Shown here piece after piece: positions 16,532 through 24,545 of a DNA stretch of 31,145 bases. Location of the stretch: positions 1-31,145 of the forward strand of contig JBHHZP010000028.1 in assembly GCA_046758085.1 (NCBI GenBank). The letters run 5' to 3'. Position 1 is the first letter of the stretch; every line of letters starts with the position of its first letter. The stretch is from VRUB01 sp046758085. GTDB taxonomy: Bacteria; Pseudomonadota; Gammaproteobacteria; Acidiferrobacterales; SPGG2. Made by a program: the position numbers and the translations under genes. Below the pieces are notes generated by a model. The model was not told the DNA's origin, did no database searches, and saw only the letters and a list, made by a program, of their open reading frames with translations.

Positions 16532-17677
16532 ATGTTTCAAACCCCCCGGTCTCTGCGGCGGCGGCTATACGGTACCGCAATTTTACTTGCCACCACATGG
16601 ACGTCGCCCACTTTTGTGCCCGTGACGCACGCCCAGGGATACACGGACCCCCAGTGGCCGAAGACGGACTTCAGCAAGACGCTGGTCGATCTCGATGAGA
16701 TTATCTCGGGTGGCCCACCCAAGGACGGGATCCCCGCCATCGACAAACCTGAGTTCGTCTCAACCCGTGAGGCGTCGGACTGGGTGAACCCGCAAGAGCC
16801 GGTCATAGTCGTGTCGGTGGCAGCCGACGCGCGCGCCTATCCGCTGCAGATCTTGATCTGGCACGAGATAGTCAATGACACCGTCGGTGGCCGGCTCGTA
16901 TCGGTAACCTTTTGTCCGCTGTGTAACTCATCGCTGGTATTCGATCGTCGGGTCAACGACCGCGTGCTCGATTTCGGGACAACCGGGAGGTTACGCAAGA
17001 GTGACTTGGTGATGTATGACCGCCAGACCGAAAGCTGGTGGCAACAGCTGACGGGGCGTGCGATCGTTGGCGAACTCGCCGGGACCCGGCTCACGCAGGT
17101 GCCTGCAAGCATTGTGGCCTTCGGGGATTTTGCGAAAACTTATCCCAACGGCAAAGTGCTTTCGCGGCGTACCGGTTATTCTCGTCCCTATGGGAACAAC
17201 CCCTACCGCGGTTACGACCGCATCGGCGATCAGCCCTTCCTGTTCACGGACACCGTCGACCCACGACTGCCAGCGATGGAACGGGTCATAAGTATTAGCG
17301 TCAACGGCAAGCACAAGCTGTACCCGTTCTCGATATTCGCTAACGATCCAATCATCAACGACAAGGTAAACGGTCTGCCGGTAGTTGTGTTCAGCCGCCA
17401 GGGTACGCTATCGGTGCTGGATCAGGAAACCATCGCGCGCTCGCGTGCCGTGCCGTCGGCAACGGCCTACGAGCGTGAGCTCAACGGTCGGGTGCTTACG
17501 TTCGAGCTGCGCGACGGCAAGATACTCGATCGCGAGACACAGTCGCAGTGGGGTCTTTTCGGCAACGCCATCGACGGTCAGCTAATAGGCCAACGTCTGA
17601 AACCGACGGAGAGCGGCGTACACTTTGCCTTTGCCTGGCTCGCATTCAATGTCGATTCCGAGATCTACGGCCGTTGA
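16532..17677 (+). CDS. DUF3179 family exported protein
   Basis: A 381-residue protein of the DUF3179 family, function unknown. The signal peptide (MFQTPRSLRRRLYGTAILLATTW) ends near HAQG, so it is secreted. The core contains PLQILIWHEIVNDTVGG, VTFCPLCNSSLVF with a Cys-x2-Cys, LRKSDLVMYDRQTESWWQQ and, near the C-terminus, FAFAWLAFN. The WHEIVND and CPLCN blocks are the family's hallmarks; the CxxC and histidine suggest metal or redox chemistry. I choose the ATG at 16532 because AGGA lies 9 bases before it and it gives a clean signal peptide. It ends the thiol/copper cluster. Confidence 0.85.
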   Translation: MFQTPRSLRRRLYGTAILLATTWTSPTFVPVTHAQGYTDPQWPKTDFSKTLVDLDEIISGGPPKDGIPAIDKPEFVSTREASDWVNPQEPVIVVSVAADARAYPLQILIWHEIVNDTVGGRLVSVTFCPLCNSSLVFDRRVNDRVLDFGTTGRLRKSDLVMYDRQTESWWQQLTGRAIVGELAGTRLTQVPASIVAFGDFAKTYPNGKVLSRRTGYSRPYGNNPYRGYDRIGDQPFLFTDTVDPRLPAMERVISISVNGKHKLYPFSIFANDPIINDKVNGLPVVVFSRQGTLSVLDQETIARSRAVPSATAYERELNGRVLTFELRDGKILDRETQSQWGLFGNAIDGQLIGQRLKPTESGVHFAFAWLAFNVDSEIYGR

Positions 17678-17753
17678 GCGATAGGCGAAAAGCGTTCTCG
17701 ACATTATTTCGAAGACAGCCAGGGGGCAAACCCTGTCCTCGTGCGCGATTGGC

Positions 17754-18599
17754 TTACGGCGCCGACACGAGGTCGTTGAGCCCCCAATCGTAACGGTCGT
17801 TAGAGATTTTTTTTATATCACGCAGCGAAGCGGCTAGCGGCGGCCTGGCATACTGGCGCAGGTGACGAATGACGCCCTCGTCATTACCACCGAAATCCTC
17901 CTTGTACCAGCGATAAAGGCTCGAGACTACCAGCCGGCCGTTATTGATCTGCACACCGTAGGGGATGTTGATATAGGCGAGCGCGGCGTGCGTTAGCAAT
18001 GCGTCTACATTCGACCCGGTAAATGCCTCTTCCTGCAGACTCGGACAGCTGATGGCGGCGCAGTTGACCGCGTAGTGGATTCGCGGATCGCGCCAGATCG
18101 GTCGCAGGATGCGGTGCTCGATATCGTCCAAACTGAGCTGTTGTCCTTCCACTGTAACAAGCTTCTGTCCCCACGGGCCGATCGAGAACAGCCCCGGTTT
18201 GATCTTACGGATACTCTTTATGGGGTAGTGGTCCAAGATAATCTTGACGGTCAGCGCATTGTAGAGATTGATCCAGTAGGCGCGCTGCTCCTTGCGGTTG
18301 TAAGTGCTGATCGGAAGCGCCGCCAGGCGCGCGATATATTGCTCCAGCACACGCCGGTCAGCGGCTGTGACGCTGCCGTAGGCGACGCGATTGATCCCGT
18401 CAGAGTAAGGCCTCACGTAGCGCTGCAGCAAGCCTTGCCAGGCGGCATGGTCGATGGTGGCGGTTGATGCCGGATCATGCGCGGTCCAGCGCTCCCAGAG
18501 CTTTGCCTTAGGTCCGGCGGCTGCGGCAGGAACCGCTGCCAGTGCTACAACGGAGACCAACAGCAGCACGGAAATAAGCCGCTGGCACCGGGACCGCAT
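17754..18599 (-). CDS. DUF547 domain exported protein
   Basis: A 281-residue protein of the DUF547 family with a signal peptide (RCQRLISVLLLVSVVALAAVPAAAA). Seen: WINLYNALTVKIILDHYP, IEHRILRPIWRDPRIHYAVNCAAISCPSL and the YKEDFGG block near the C-terminus. The NCAAISCP cysteine-histidine region resembles a thiol hydrolase or papain-like core, but no function is established that I can name. The ATG at 18599 is chosen over 18617 because the signal peptide then begins with MRSRC. It converges on the DUF3179 gene, with a weak hairpin (CAGGG/CCCTG) near 17720-17736. Confidence 0.82.
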   Translation of the reverse strand: MRSRCQRLISVLLLVSVVALAAVPAAAAGPKAKLWERWTAHDPASTATIDHAAWQGLLQRYVRPYSDGINRVAYGSVTAADRRVLEQYIARLAALPISTYNRKEQRAYWINLYNALTVKIILDHYPIKSIRKIKPGLFSIGPWGQKLVTVEGQQLSLDDIEHRILRPIWRDPRIHYAVNCAAISCPSLQEEAFTGSNVDALLTHAALAYINIPYGVQINNGRLVVSSLYRWYKEDFGGNDEGVIRHLRQYARPPLAASLRDIKKISNDRYDWGLNDLVSAP

Positions 18600-18777
18600 T
18601 ACGTATGCGGAGCACAACTGTTTACAGACCTCGTAGCTGGATGGAATCAGAGGGTCTTGAACCCCTTAGAAGGCCGCTCGCCCGGATTGTTCCGGAGATG
18701 TCAGTACAAAATACGGAAATTAGACAGGATTTACACACCAATCCGGGATTGGCCATATTTCGCAATTTGCCATCGCG

Positions 18778-18792
18778 GCCCGGCAACCGGGC
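18778..18792 (-). terminator. Short GC hairpin after the SHOCT gene
   Basis: A perfect 6-bp stem GCCCGG-3-CCGGGC lies about 20 bases beyond the stop of the minus-strand SHOCT gene. There is no T-run, so intrinsic termination is only possible. Confidence 0.3.
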
Positions 18793-18811
18793 GGGACAGG
18801 CGCGCAATGGC

Positions 18812-19186
18812 TCAATCCGACAGCAACCGCTTGCGGTCCTCGAACTCTTCCTTGTCGATTTCGCCGCGTGCGAAACGCTCCTTGAGGATGTCGAGCGCGG
18901 TCTTGCTCGCCGGGGGCGGAGACGTCGTGCCAGCCGAACCGCCGCCGATCCAGCGTACCAGCAAGACAATAACGGCAATGGTCGCGGCAATGAAAAGGAT
19001 CATGACAAGGGGACCAAAGATCATACCGCCCCAGCCCCAGCCGCCACCCCACATGTGGGGATAGTCGCCGCCGTAGTACTGGGCGTGTGCGGTGGCTGCG
19101 CCCAGCATGGCGAATAGCAGCACAACAATGCGCGCTGTGCTACTAGGGTGCTGAAAAACTGTTTTCAGTATCTTTCTACTCAACAT
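18812..19186 (-). CDS. SHOCT domain membrane protein
   Basis: A 124-residue protein with a signal-like N-terminus (RIVVLLFAMLGAATAHAQ), a Gly/Trp-rich stretch (HMWGGGWGWGGM), a strong membrane helix (FGPLVMILFIAATIAVIVLLVRWI) and a C-terminal SHOCT domain (ALDILKERFARGEIDKEEFEDRKRLL). SHOCT domains are short helical oligomerisation modules on many membrane proteins, often without known function. The start at 19186 has GAGGGAAAATTC before it; the longer frame to 19255 lacks support. The Met/His/Trp-rich segment is similar to small proteins found near copper genes, but I make no functional claim. Confidence 0.85.
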   Translation of the reverse strand: MLSRKILKTVFQHPSSTARIVVLLFAMLGAATAHAQYYGGDYPHMWGGGWGWGGMIFGPLVMILFIAATIAVIVLLVRWIGGGSAGTTSPPPASKTALDILKERFARGEIDKEEFEDRKRLLSD

Positions 19187-19385
19187 GAATTTTCCCTCTA
19201 GGGTATGTTGCAGTCTCTTATTACGCCCCAAAATAATGACCGGGCGGAGGCGCAATTTCCTTACGAAACTTGAGAGTTAATGACAGCTTGTTTCGGGTAG
19301 GCGGCCACAGCATAAACCAAATGCCTTGGCACAACCAGGACCGCGGTGTATGGTTCAACATCGTATGCGAAAGGAGGCTCGATCG

Positions 19386-19673
19386 ATGATCCGTAGATAT
19401 CTTGTTGGCGTCATAGCGGCCATCGCAATCCTGGCTGGCCCGGGGGCGGCTTGGGCATGCAGCGCGGCCGGCGACAGCACTCATATCGGCATGCTGACAG
19501 CTGTCGATGTGCAGGCAAAATCCTTCACGATAATTGATGCAGAGACCAGTCGTCCCATTACGTTTTTGTCCGACGATGCGTTGCTCCGGGATCTTAAAGG
19601 TGCAAAGGGATTGATCCAGGTGCTTTACGAGGAGGACGGAGACAAGCTGCGGGCGATCGACGTGCGCTACTGA
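19386..19673 (+). CDS. Small exported protein of unknown function
   Basis: A 95-residue protein with a signal peptide (MIRRYLVGVIAAIAILAGPGAAWA) followed by a small domain predicted to be mostly beta strand: IGMLTAVDVQAKSFTIIDAETSRPITF, then GAKGLIQVLYEEDGDKLRAIDVRY. The pattern of alternating short strands recalls small OB-like or DUF5666-type modules, but I do not recognise a family. The start is decided by AGGAGG 9 bases before the ATG at 19386. It is divergent from the SHOCT gene and sits upstream of dsbC, separated by about 290 bases. Confidence 0.7.
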   Translation: MIRRYLVGVIAAIAILAGPGAAWACSAAGDSTHIGMLTAVDVQAKSFTIIDAETSRPITFLSDDALLRDLKGAKGLIQVLYEEDGDKLRAIDVRY

Positions 19674-19967
19674 TCAGCTACGAGACACCGCCTGTCGCCT
19701 GGCCGGCGATCAAAGATAGTGTGCATACTCGTCAGGCGTGTGTCAGCTAGCCGGTTTTAGCTATGGGCAATGGCCGATCGAGGGGGGCACGCGGGGGAAT
19801 TATGCGCGCGCGCTGAAACTTCCCCTAATAGATCGAGTCCTAAGGTCGAAGGCAGTAATCAGTGTAATCCCGACTCGTGTTGATCGCGAGCAGGTGCCTG
19901 CCGGTCAACTGACCGCAAAAGTACTATATTGTTACTCACATACCCCAAAACTCAGGTATTTCCGCTA
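19674..19967. other. Intergenic region upstream of dsbC
   Basis: About 290 bases with no credible gene. One interrupted palindrome GGGGAA-N20-TTCCCC lies at about 19793-19826 around a CG-alternating run. No recognisable operator or insertion sequence. Confidence 0.4.
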
Positions 19968-20705
19968 ATGTATAGAATCATGTTGTCGCTGCTCGTGACA
20001 GGCGCTATCGGTTGGCAGGCTGCGCTCGCAGATCACGAAACCGATCCCGCGATTGCCCGTTCTATGGAAGAGGTCATTCCCGGGATGAAACCCGATCGCG
20101 TGAGTCACTCGCCGATACCCGGCGTTTATGAGTTGGTCTTCGGCCCGCACATTCTCTACGTGACTAACGATGGTCGCTATATGCTGCAAGGGGATCTTTT
20201 TGACGTCGCTACACGTCAGAATCTCACAACAGCAAAGCGTAAACAGGCCCGCATCGATGTTGTCAACAGTCTTGACGAAAAAGACATGATCGTCTTCGGC
20301 CCGAAAAAGGCCAAATACACGGTCACAGTATTTACGGACATCGACTGCCCGTATTGCCAGCGGCTACACAGCCAGATCGGCGACTACAACGACAGGGGCA
20401 TCAAGATTCGCTATCTCGCCTTTCCCCGCGCTGGGATCCCATCGGCAAGCTATGACAAGACGGTCTCCGTATGGTGTGCCGACGACCGCCAACAGGCGAT
20501 GACGGATGCGAAGGCAGGAAAGAGCGTGCCGTCCAAGCGCTGTGACAACCCGGTGCGCCAACACTATGAGCTGGGACAGATGGTCGGTGTAAAGGGCACG
20601 CCCACGTTGATTCTCGAGAACGGTGACATCGTGCCCGGCTACGTGCCTCCCAGTCGGCTTGCCGCGATGCTCGACGCCAAGTTCGCGGGACTTGCACCAC
20701 GTTGA
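19968..20705 (+). CDS. dsbC: DsbC-type disulfide isomerase
   Basis: A 245-residue periplasmic protein that reshuffles wrong disulfides. Signal peptide MYRIMLSLLVTGAIGWQAALA, then a DsbC N-terminal dimerisation domain (GVYELVFGPHILYVTNDGRYMLQGDLFD), then the thioredoxin domain with FTDIDCPYCQRLH (Cys127, Cys130) and the second DsbC disulfide pair in SVWCADDRQQ...SKRCDNPV. GVKGTPTLILENG is the cis-proline loop. All DsbC features are intact and the length is standard. DsbC is normally kept reduced by DsbD, so the CcdA encoded at 14823 could be its donor here. It is followed by a 9-bp perfect hairpin. Confidence 0.95.
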   Translation: MYRIMLSLLVTGAIGWQAALADHETDPAIARSMEEVIPGMKPDRVSHSPIPGVYELVFGPHILYVTNDGRYMLQGDLFDVATRQNLTTAKRKQARIDVVNSLDEKDMIVFGPKKAKYTVTVFTDIDCPYCQRLHSQIGDYNDRGIKIRYLAFPRAGIPSASYDKTVSVWCADDRQQAMTDAKAGKSVPSKRCDNPVRQHYELGQMVGVKGTPTLILENGDIVPGYVPPSRLAAMLDAKFAGLAPR

Positions 20706-20774
20706 GGTCTCGAGCATGCCTGCCAGAAAGCCGCCCGGCATATATATTTAGAGATCGCGAGTACCCACCTCGCT

Positions 20775-20795
20775 ACGGCGTCTGAGAGACGCCGT
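20775..20795 (+). terminator. Hairpin downstream of dsbC
   Basis: A perfect 9-bp stem ACGGCGTCT-GAG-AGACGCCGT, 70 bases after the dsbC stop. There is no T-run, so it may be a transcript-end hairpin rather than an intrinsic terminator. Confidence 0.45.
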
Positions 20796-20824
20796 TGAGC
20801 TCCGCCTGCAACTCAAAGATTATC

Positions 20825-21143
20825 CTCTGGGATTCACGCAACTGGCGGGCGGAAAAGCTTTTTCAGAGGAGCGCCTCGACCGCGGTATGATATGGGGAAC
20901 CACCAGGAAATCTTGGCCGGTGTGCTCGTCCGATTATTGACAGCCAAGAACCCACAATGCAACCGCCAACAGAAAGGGCCAATCGACATGCAAGATACAA
21001 CCAGGCAACCACAACTTATTATTCCGGCGTTTGGCGGCTTTTATCGGGCAACCGCCGATCTTGCCTACCCGCTGATCCGCATTGTCACAGGCGTGATGCT
21101 GATCCCGCATGGCTGGTCGAAGTTCTTCGGTGGGGGGCTCGAG
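20825..21143 (+). repeat. Left direct repeat of the doxX 5' region
   Basis: About 320 bases that match 29367-29685 in the same orientation. The 145 bases 20949-21093 are identical to 29491-29635, while both flanks differ at roughly one base in seven. Similarity stops at GGGCTCGAG, after which the left copy enters unrelated sequence. Confidence 0.9.
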
Positions 21144-21146
21144 TAG
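20988..21146 (+). pseudogene. Truncated doxX (first 52 codons)
   Basis: The reading frame equals the first 52 residues of the intact DoxX protein at 29530, with 4 substitutions all near its end (A to V, M to S, R to G and similar). It then stops at TAG directly after GGLE. The rest of the four-helix protein is missing. The upstream region of the gene is retained too, so this is a 3'-truncated duplicate, not a separate small gene. It marks the left edge of the segment carrying the two-component system and oxidase. Confidence 0.85.
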
Positions 21147-21557
21147 GCCGAACGGGCCAGACCTGCATTGTTGCATTACGACCTTGGCTGCGAGTGCGAG
21201 GGAGTAGGAAGTTCGTAGGTAGCGTTTATTGTTCCCCATAGCTGACCGATTGCAATAACGTAGGTCCGACCCTCCTCGCAGCTTCTTTCCCCCTATCCGC
21301 GTCTTTTCCTTTTTTCGGACCAAACGCGAGGATCTACGTGCTGCGGGCCAGTTGATGTCCGTGCCTTGGCGATGCACCGCGGGCGTGGGCGGCGGGCCGC
21401 CTGGCGCGCGGGGGGATGCTGGCTCGGATTAATGGCTGAGAGCAGCGGCGGGTGCAGGTTATTTGAGAAAAATTTGATCTGCGTCAAGGAAAGCCCTGCC
21501 TCGTCGCGCGAAAGATCTTTACTTTATAAAGGTCGCAAGTCGATCAGGGGTACGACC
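21147..21557. other. Leader region of the two-component system
   Basis: About 410 bases without a gene. It begins at the break point of the doxX repeat and ends at the sensor-kinase ribosome-binding site (AGGGG, about 8 bases before 21558). It contains the FNR-type box at 21474-21487 and an AT-rich stretch ACTTTATAAAGG at 21521-21532 that could serve as a -10 region. No insertion sequence is recognised between 21147 and 21470. Confidence 0.5.
21474..21487 (+). promoter_or_regulatory. FNR/ANR-type binding site
   Basis: TTGAT-CTGC-GTCAA matches the FNR/ANR consensus TTGAT-N4-ATCAA at 9 of 10 fixed bases. It lies 70-84 bases before the sensor-kinase start, a plausible activator position. Such sites are read by CRP/FNR-family regulators sensing oxygen or nitric oxide; no such regulator gene is in the window. 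Confidence 0.65.
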
Positions 21558-23051
21558 ATGAGTTTTGGCATCCAGAGAACGACCCAATCGCGTGAGACGA
21601 ATGCGTTCGAAGCGCAACCCGATCCTAATGGCACATCGGCGCGTGTACTGGGGTTTCTCTCGACGAAGTTTTCGCTGGGAAAGCTCAAGTGGGTAGCGAG
21701 CCTGGTTCCGATTGTGTTCTTTTTAACCTGGGAGTACGTATGGCACTTCCCGGCGCATAGTCTCGTTAGTGACCGGAGCGCGCTTTTTATGGCCATGGTC
21801 GCGAGTGTGGCGCTCGTCGGGGCAGCCGTTGTGTTGGGTCAGCTCCATCTGCTTGATCGCGCGCAGCGGCTGTTACGCGAACAGAACCGGGAGCTGAGCC
21901 AGCGGACCGTCGCTCTGGAGGCGCTCTACGACCTTGGGACGCGGCTGTCCGGTCTTCACGACGTCGGCACGATCAAGGAGACAGCGGTGCAACGCGCCCG
22001 CCAGCTCCTGGGTGCGGACACCGCCGGGCTGGCGCTTCTGCACGAACCAAGCCAAACTGTGCACTGGGAGCTGCTGGCGGGCAGCCGCGGCGAGCCACGC
22101 AGGACCTTCCAGACGAAGCTCGGGGAGTGTGTCGGCGGTGACGTCATACAGTCAGGTGAGCCGGTGATATTGGAGAACGTGGATCCGGAGGCGGCCGACC
22201 TTCCAGTCGCGCGCCACCTGCTGGCCGTGGAAGAGCTGCGGGCCGCACTTGTCGTTCCGGTACGCGTCGGCGGAAGCCCCATTGGTGCCATGCTGGCCGG
22301 GCACCGGACTCCGTATTCGTTCCAGCTGAGCCATCTCAAGCTGCTGCTTGGCTTGGCGAACCAGGTCGCAGCGGCAATCAACAACGCTCGACTCTACGAG
22401 CGATTGGCTGCCTACTCGGCGATCGAGGAGCGCGAGCGTCTCGCCCGCGAGATGCACGATGGTCTGGCGCAACTCCTCGGCCACGTCACGGGACGGGCGG
22501 GTGCGGCACTGGAGTTGCTGCGCCAGGGAAAGGTCGATCAGACCGACGAGCACCTCGCTCGGTTGTGCGACGTGGCGCAGGACGCCTATCTCGAAGTGCG
22601 CCAGTGCATCTTCGGCCTGCGGACTAAGCCAGCCGAGAGCCGAGGTTTTGTGCAGGTCCTGAAGGCCTACCTCAAGCGCTTCGGTGAGCAAGCCCGCATC
22701 GACGTGCACTTGGAAGCCCCTACGGACGAATTTGAATTCCCTGAGACCGCGCGCGCGGCCGAGGTCCAGGCGATTCGGATCGTGCAGGAAGGACTCAGTA
22801 ACGTTCGCAAGCACGCGCGGGCGAAGGGGGTCTGGGTCACGGTGGAAGCACGGGACACGGGGGTTGCTGTCACCGTCCGCGACGACGGGGATGGGTTCGA
22901 CCTCAAGCGCGCGGCGGCCGGCCATGATCACTTCGGGCTGGCGACCATGCGCGAGCGAGCCGAGTCGGTGGGAGGGACATTTACCATTGAAACGGAGCCC
23001 GGACACGGAACGTCGGTTAGCTTTTGGCTACCACTCAAGGCCGCCGCCTGA
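21558..23051 (+). CDS. NarX-type sensor histidine kinase with GAF domain
   Basis: A 497-residue membrane sensor kinase. Two membrane helices (about 44-62 and 74-96) with almost no periplasmic loop are followed by a short coiled coil (residues 100-120), a GAF domain (about 125-285), a HisKA_3 domain with ERERLAREMHDGLAQLLGHV (phospho-acceptor His300) and a C-terminal HATPase with RIVQEGLSNVRKHARA and DDGDGFD. HisKA_3 kinases pair with NarL/LuxR regulators, one of which follows 4 bases later. The tiny periplasmic region suggests that the signal is sensed in the membrane or by the GAF domain (haem, redox or small ligand). I use the ATG at 21558 with AGGGG before it. The signal itself cannot be read from sequence. 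Confidence 0.93.
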   Translation: MSFGIQRTTQSRETNAFEAQPDPNGTSARVLGFLSTKFSLGKLKWVASLVPIVFFLTWEYVWHFPAHSLVSDRSALFMAMVASVALVGAAVVLGQLHLLDRAQRLLREQNRELSQRTVALEALYDLGTRLSGLHDVGTIKETAVQRARQLLGADTAGLALLHEPSQTVHWELLAGSRGEPRRTFQTKLGECVGGDVIQSGEPVILENVDPEAADLPVARHLLAVEELRAALVVPVRVGGSPIGAMLAGHRTPYSFQLSHLKLLLGLANQVAAAINNARLYERLAAYSAIEERERLAREMHDGLAQLLGHVTGRAGAALELLRQGKVDQTDEHLARLCDVAQDAYLEVRQCIFGLRTKPAESRGFVQVLKAYLKRFGEQARIDVHLEAPTDEFEFPETARAAEVQAIRIVQEGLSNVRKHARAKGVWVTVEARDTGVAVTVRDDGDGFDLKRAAAGHDHFGLATMRERAESVGGTFTIETEPGHGTSVSFWLPLKAAA

Positions 23052-23055
23052 CGTC

Positions 23056-23712
23056 ATGAGCATACGTATCCTGATCGTCGACGATCACCCGGTGTTTCGC
23101 GAGGGCCTAACGGCGCTGCTCTCCACGCGCGAGGACTTCGAGGTCGTGGGGGAGGCGGGAAATGGCGAGCAGGCCCTGCGGCTCGCGCACGAAGTGGCCC
23201 CCGACGTGATGCTCATGGACATCTGTATGCCGGTCATGGGTGGCCTTGAGGCGACGCGCCGCCTCAAGGCCGAATTGCCCGATGTGCGCATCGTCATGTT
23301 TACCGTCTCGGAGGACGATAACGATCTTTTCGAGGCCGTTAAGGCCGGGGCTCAAGGCTATATCCTCAAGAACCTTGCTTCGCCGGACGTGCTGGGGTTG
23401 GTGGAGAAGGCCGCGGCCGGTGAGGCCGCCTTCACGCCGACGATGGCATCGCGCGCGCTCGAGCTGTGGGGACGAGGCAGTGTAACCCGGCTCGAACGCC
23501 TGTCAGGACGGGAGCAACAGGTTTTGGAGGAGCTGGTGACGGGAGCCAGTAATCCGGAAATTGCTCAGTCCCTAGGGGTAAGCGAGTCGACCGTTCGCTT
23601 TCACTTGAGAAATATTCTCTCCAAGCTCCACGCCCACAGCCGCACGGAGGCGGCGGTGCGCGCAATTAGCCGCGGTATCGTTTCGCCGCCCGATAAGCAC
23701 GGCGCCGGTTAA
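23056..23712 (+). CDS. NarL/FixJ family response regulator
   Basis: A 218-residue regulator: receiver domain with acidic pocket (IVDDHPVF), phospho-acceptor Asp55 in LMDICMPVMGG, FTVSEDDND and the conserved lysine in GYILKN. It is followed by a LuxR-type helix-turn-helix (LSGREQQVLEELVTGASNPEIAQSLGVSESTVRFHLRNI). It starts 4 bases after the kinase stop, so the pair is co-translated. The open frame extends far upstream inside the kinase gene in another phase; only the part from 23056 resembles the family. Its likely targets include the oxidase genes that begin 170 bases downstream; this is inference from position. Confidence 0.95.
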   Translation: MSIRILIVDDHPVFREGLTALLSTREDFEVVGEAGNGEQALRLAHEVAPDVMLMDICMPVMGGLEATRRLKAELPDVRIVMFTVSEDDNDLFEAVKAGAQGYILKNLASPDVLGLVEKAAAGEAAFTPTMASRALELWGRGSVTRLERLSGREQQVLEELVTGASNPEIAQSLGVSESTVRFHLRNILSKLHAHSRTEAAVRAISRGIVSPPDKHGAG

Positions 23713-23741
23713 GACACCTATCCAGTCCGCCAGGTACGCGT

Positions 23742-23759
23742 CCTGTCTGCTATGACAGG
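23742..23759 (+). terminator. Small hairpin after the response regulator
   Basis: A perfect 6-bp stem CCTGTC-N6-GACAGG, 30 bases past the stop codon, without a T-run. It could equally be an operator dyad in the region upstream of the oxidase genes. Confidence 0.3.
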
Positions 23760-23880
23760 TCACCGTGCTGTCACCCCAGATGGTATCGCCCCCCGGTCAC
23801 TTGGACGTTCCGCCCGTTCTGCCAGTCAACTAACTTTCATAAAGTCGCCCGGGAGTGGCAGCTATTAACGAGGTGCCGGG

Positions 23881-24525
23881 ATGAAACATTTCACCTTGCG
23901 GCCGGGTTTTGCGATCGTTGCCGGGTTCTTTGTTCTTGCGCTTTATATCCTCTGGGCCGCTTATGGAGCGGCGCCCACAAGCCTGCGTTTTCTGGCCGAA
24001 ACACCGACCCAGCACGAAGCCGTCACGCCGATGGCGGGCATGGAGATGGGCGGCCATGGCACCGCGGTCGGCGCGATGACGCCGGACGAATTCCGCGAAA
24101 TGACGATGAAATTCATTGAAGACCTCAGTCTCCCGGACGGCAGTGTCCGGCCCACGCGCCAGTGGATGGAGGCGATGGAGGCGAGCGGGGAGGCGATGGG
24201 CGCGCATGCCGAAACGGATACCGCCGGGCCGGCCGAAGCCGACGAACCGATCGACGTTTACGTGATGTCGATACGGTTCGCCTACATTCCCAGGGTGCTG
24301 CGCCTGGAGCGCGGTCTCCGCTACCGCTTCCGCATGATGTCGATGGACGTGAACCACGGCGCCAGCATTCACACCGGTTTCGCCGGGCACATCATGCGGC
24401 GGCCGGCGAAGGTCATGTCGGAAATGGTGATGACCTTCTCGAAGCCGGGAGACTTCATGATGTATTGCACGGTCTATTGCGGAGTGGGCCATGACCTGAT
24501 GAAGGGCAAGATCATTGTCGATTGA
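23881..24525 (+). CDS. Haem-copper oxidase subunit II (CuA protein)
   Basis: A 214-residue membrane-anchored cupredoxin. One N-terminal helix (residues 10-31) is followed by a Met/His-rich linker (HEAVTPMAGMEMGGHG), an acidic segment and a CuA domain. The CuA ligands are complete: His159 in DVNHGAS, and Cys196, Cys200, His204, Met207 in CTVYCGVGHDLM. The usual Glu or Gln between the two cysteines is replaced (TVY), but that residue binds through its backbone. A CuA site accepts electrons from cytochrome c or a cupredoxin. GAGGTG precedes the start. The next gene, subunit I, begins 20 bases later. One membrane helix is typical of ba3-type subunit II. Confidence 0.9.
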   Translation: MKHFTLRPGFAIVAGFFVLALYILWAAYGAAPTSLRFLAETPTQHEAVTPMAGMEMGGHGTAVGAMTPDEFREMTMKFIEDLSLPDGSVRPTRQWMEAMEASGEAMGAHAETDTAGPAEADEPIDVYVMSIRFAYIPRVLRLERGLRYRFRMMSMDVNHGASIHTGFAGHIMRRPAKVMSEMVMTFSKPGDFMMYCTVYCGVGHDLMKGKIIVD

Positions 24526-24545
24526 AACCGGCGGAGCGAAGCGCG

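Noticed and set aside
22152..23006. Minus-strand reading frame of 284 codons inside the sensor-kinase gene
   Set aside because: It mirrors the kinase codons, has no ribosome-binding site or domain and is explained by high GC content.
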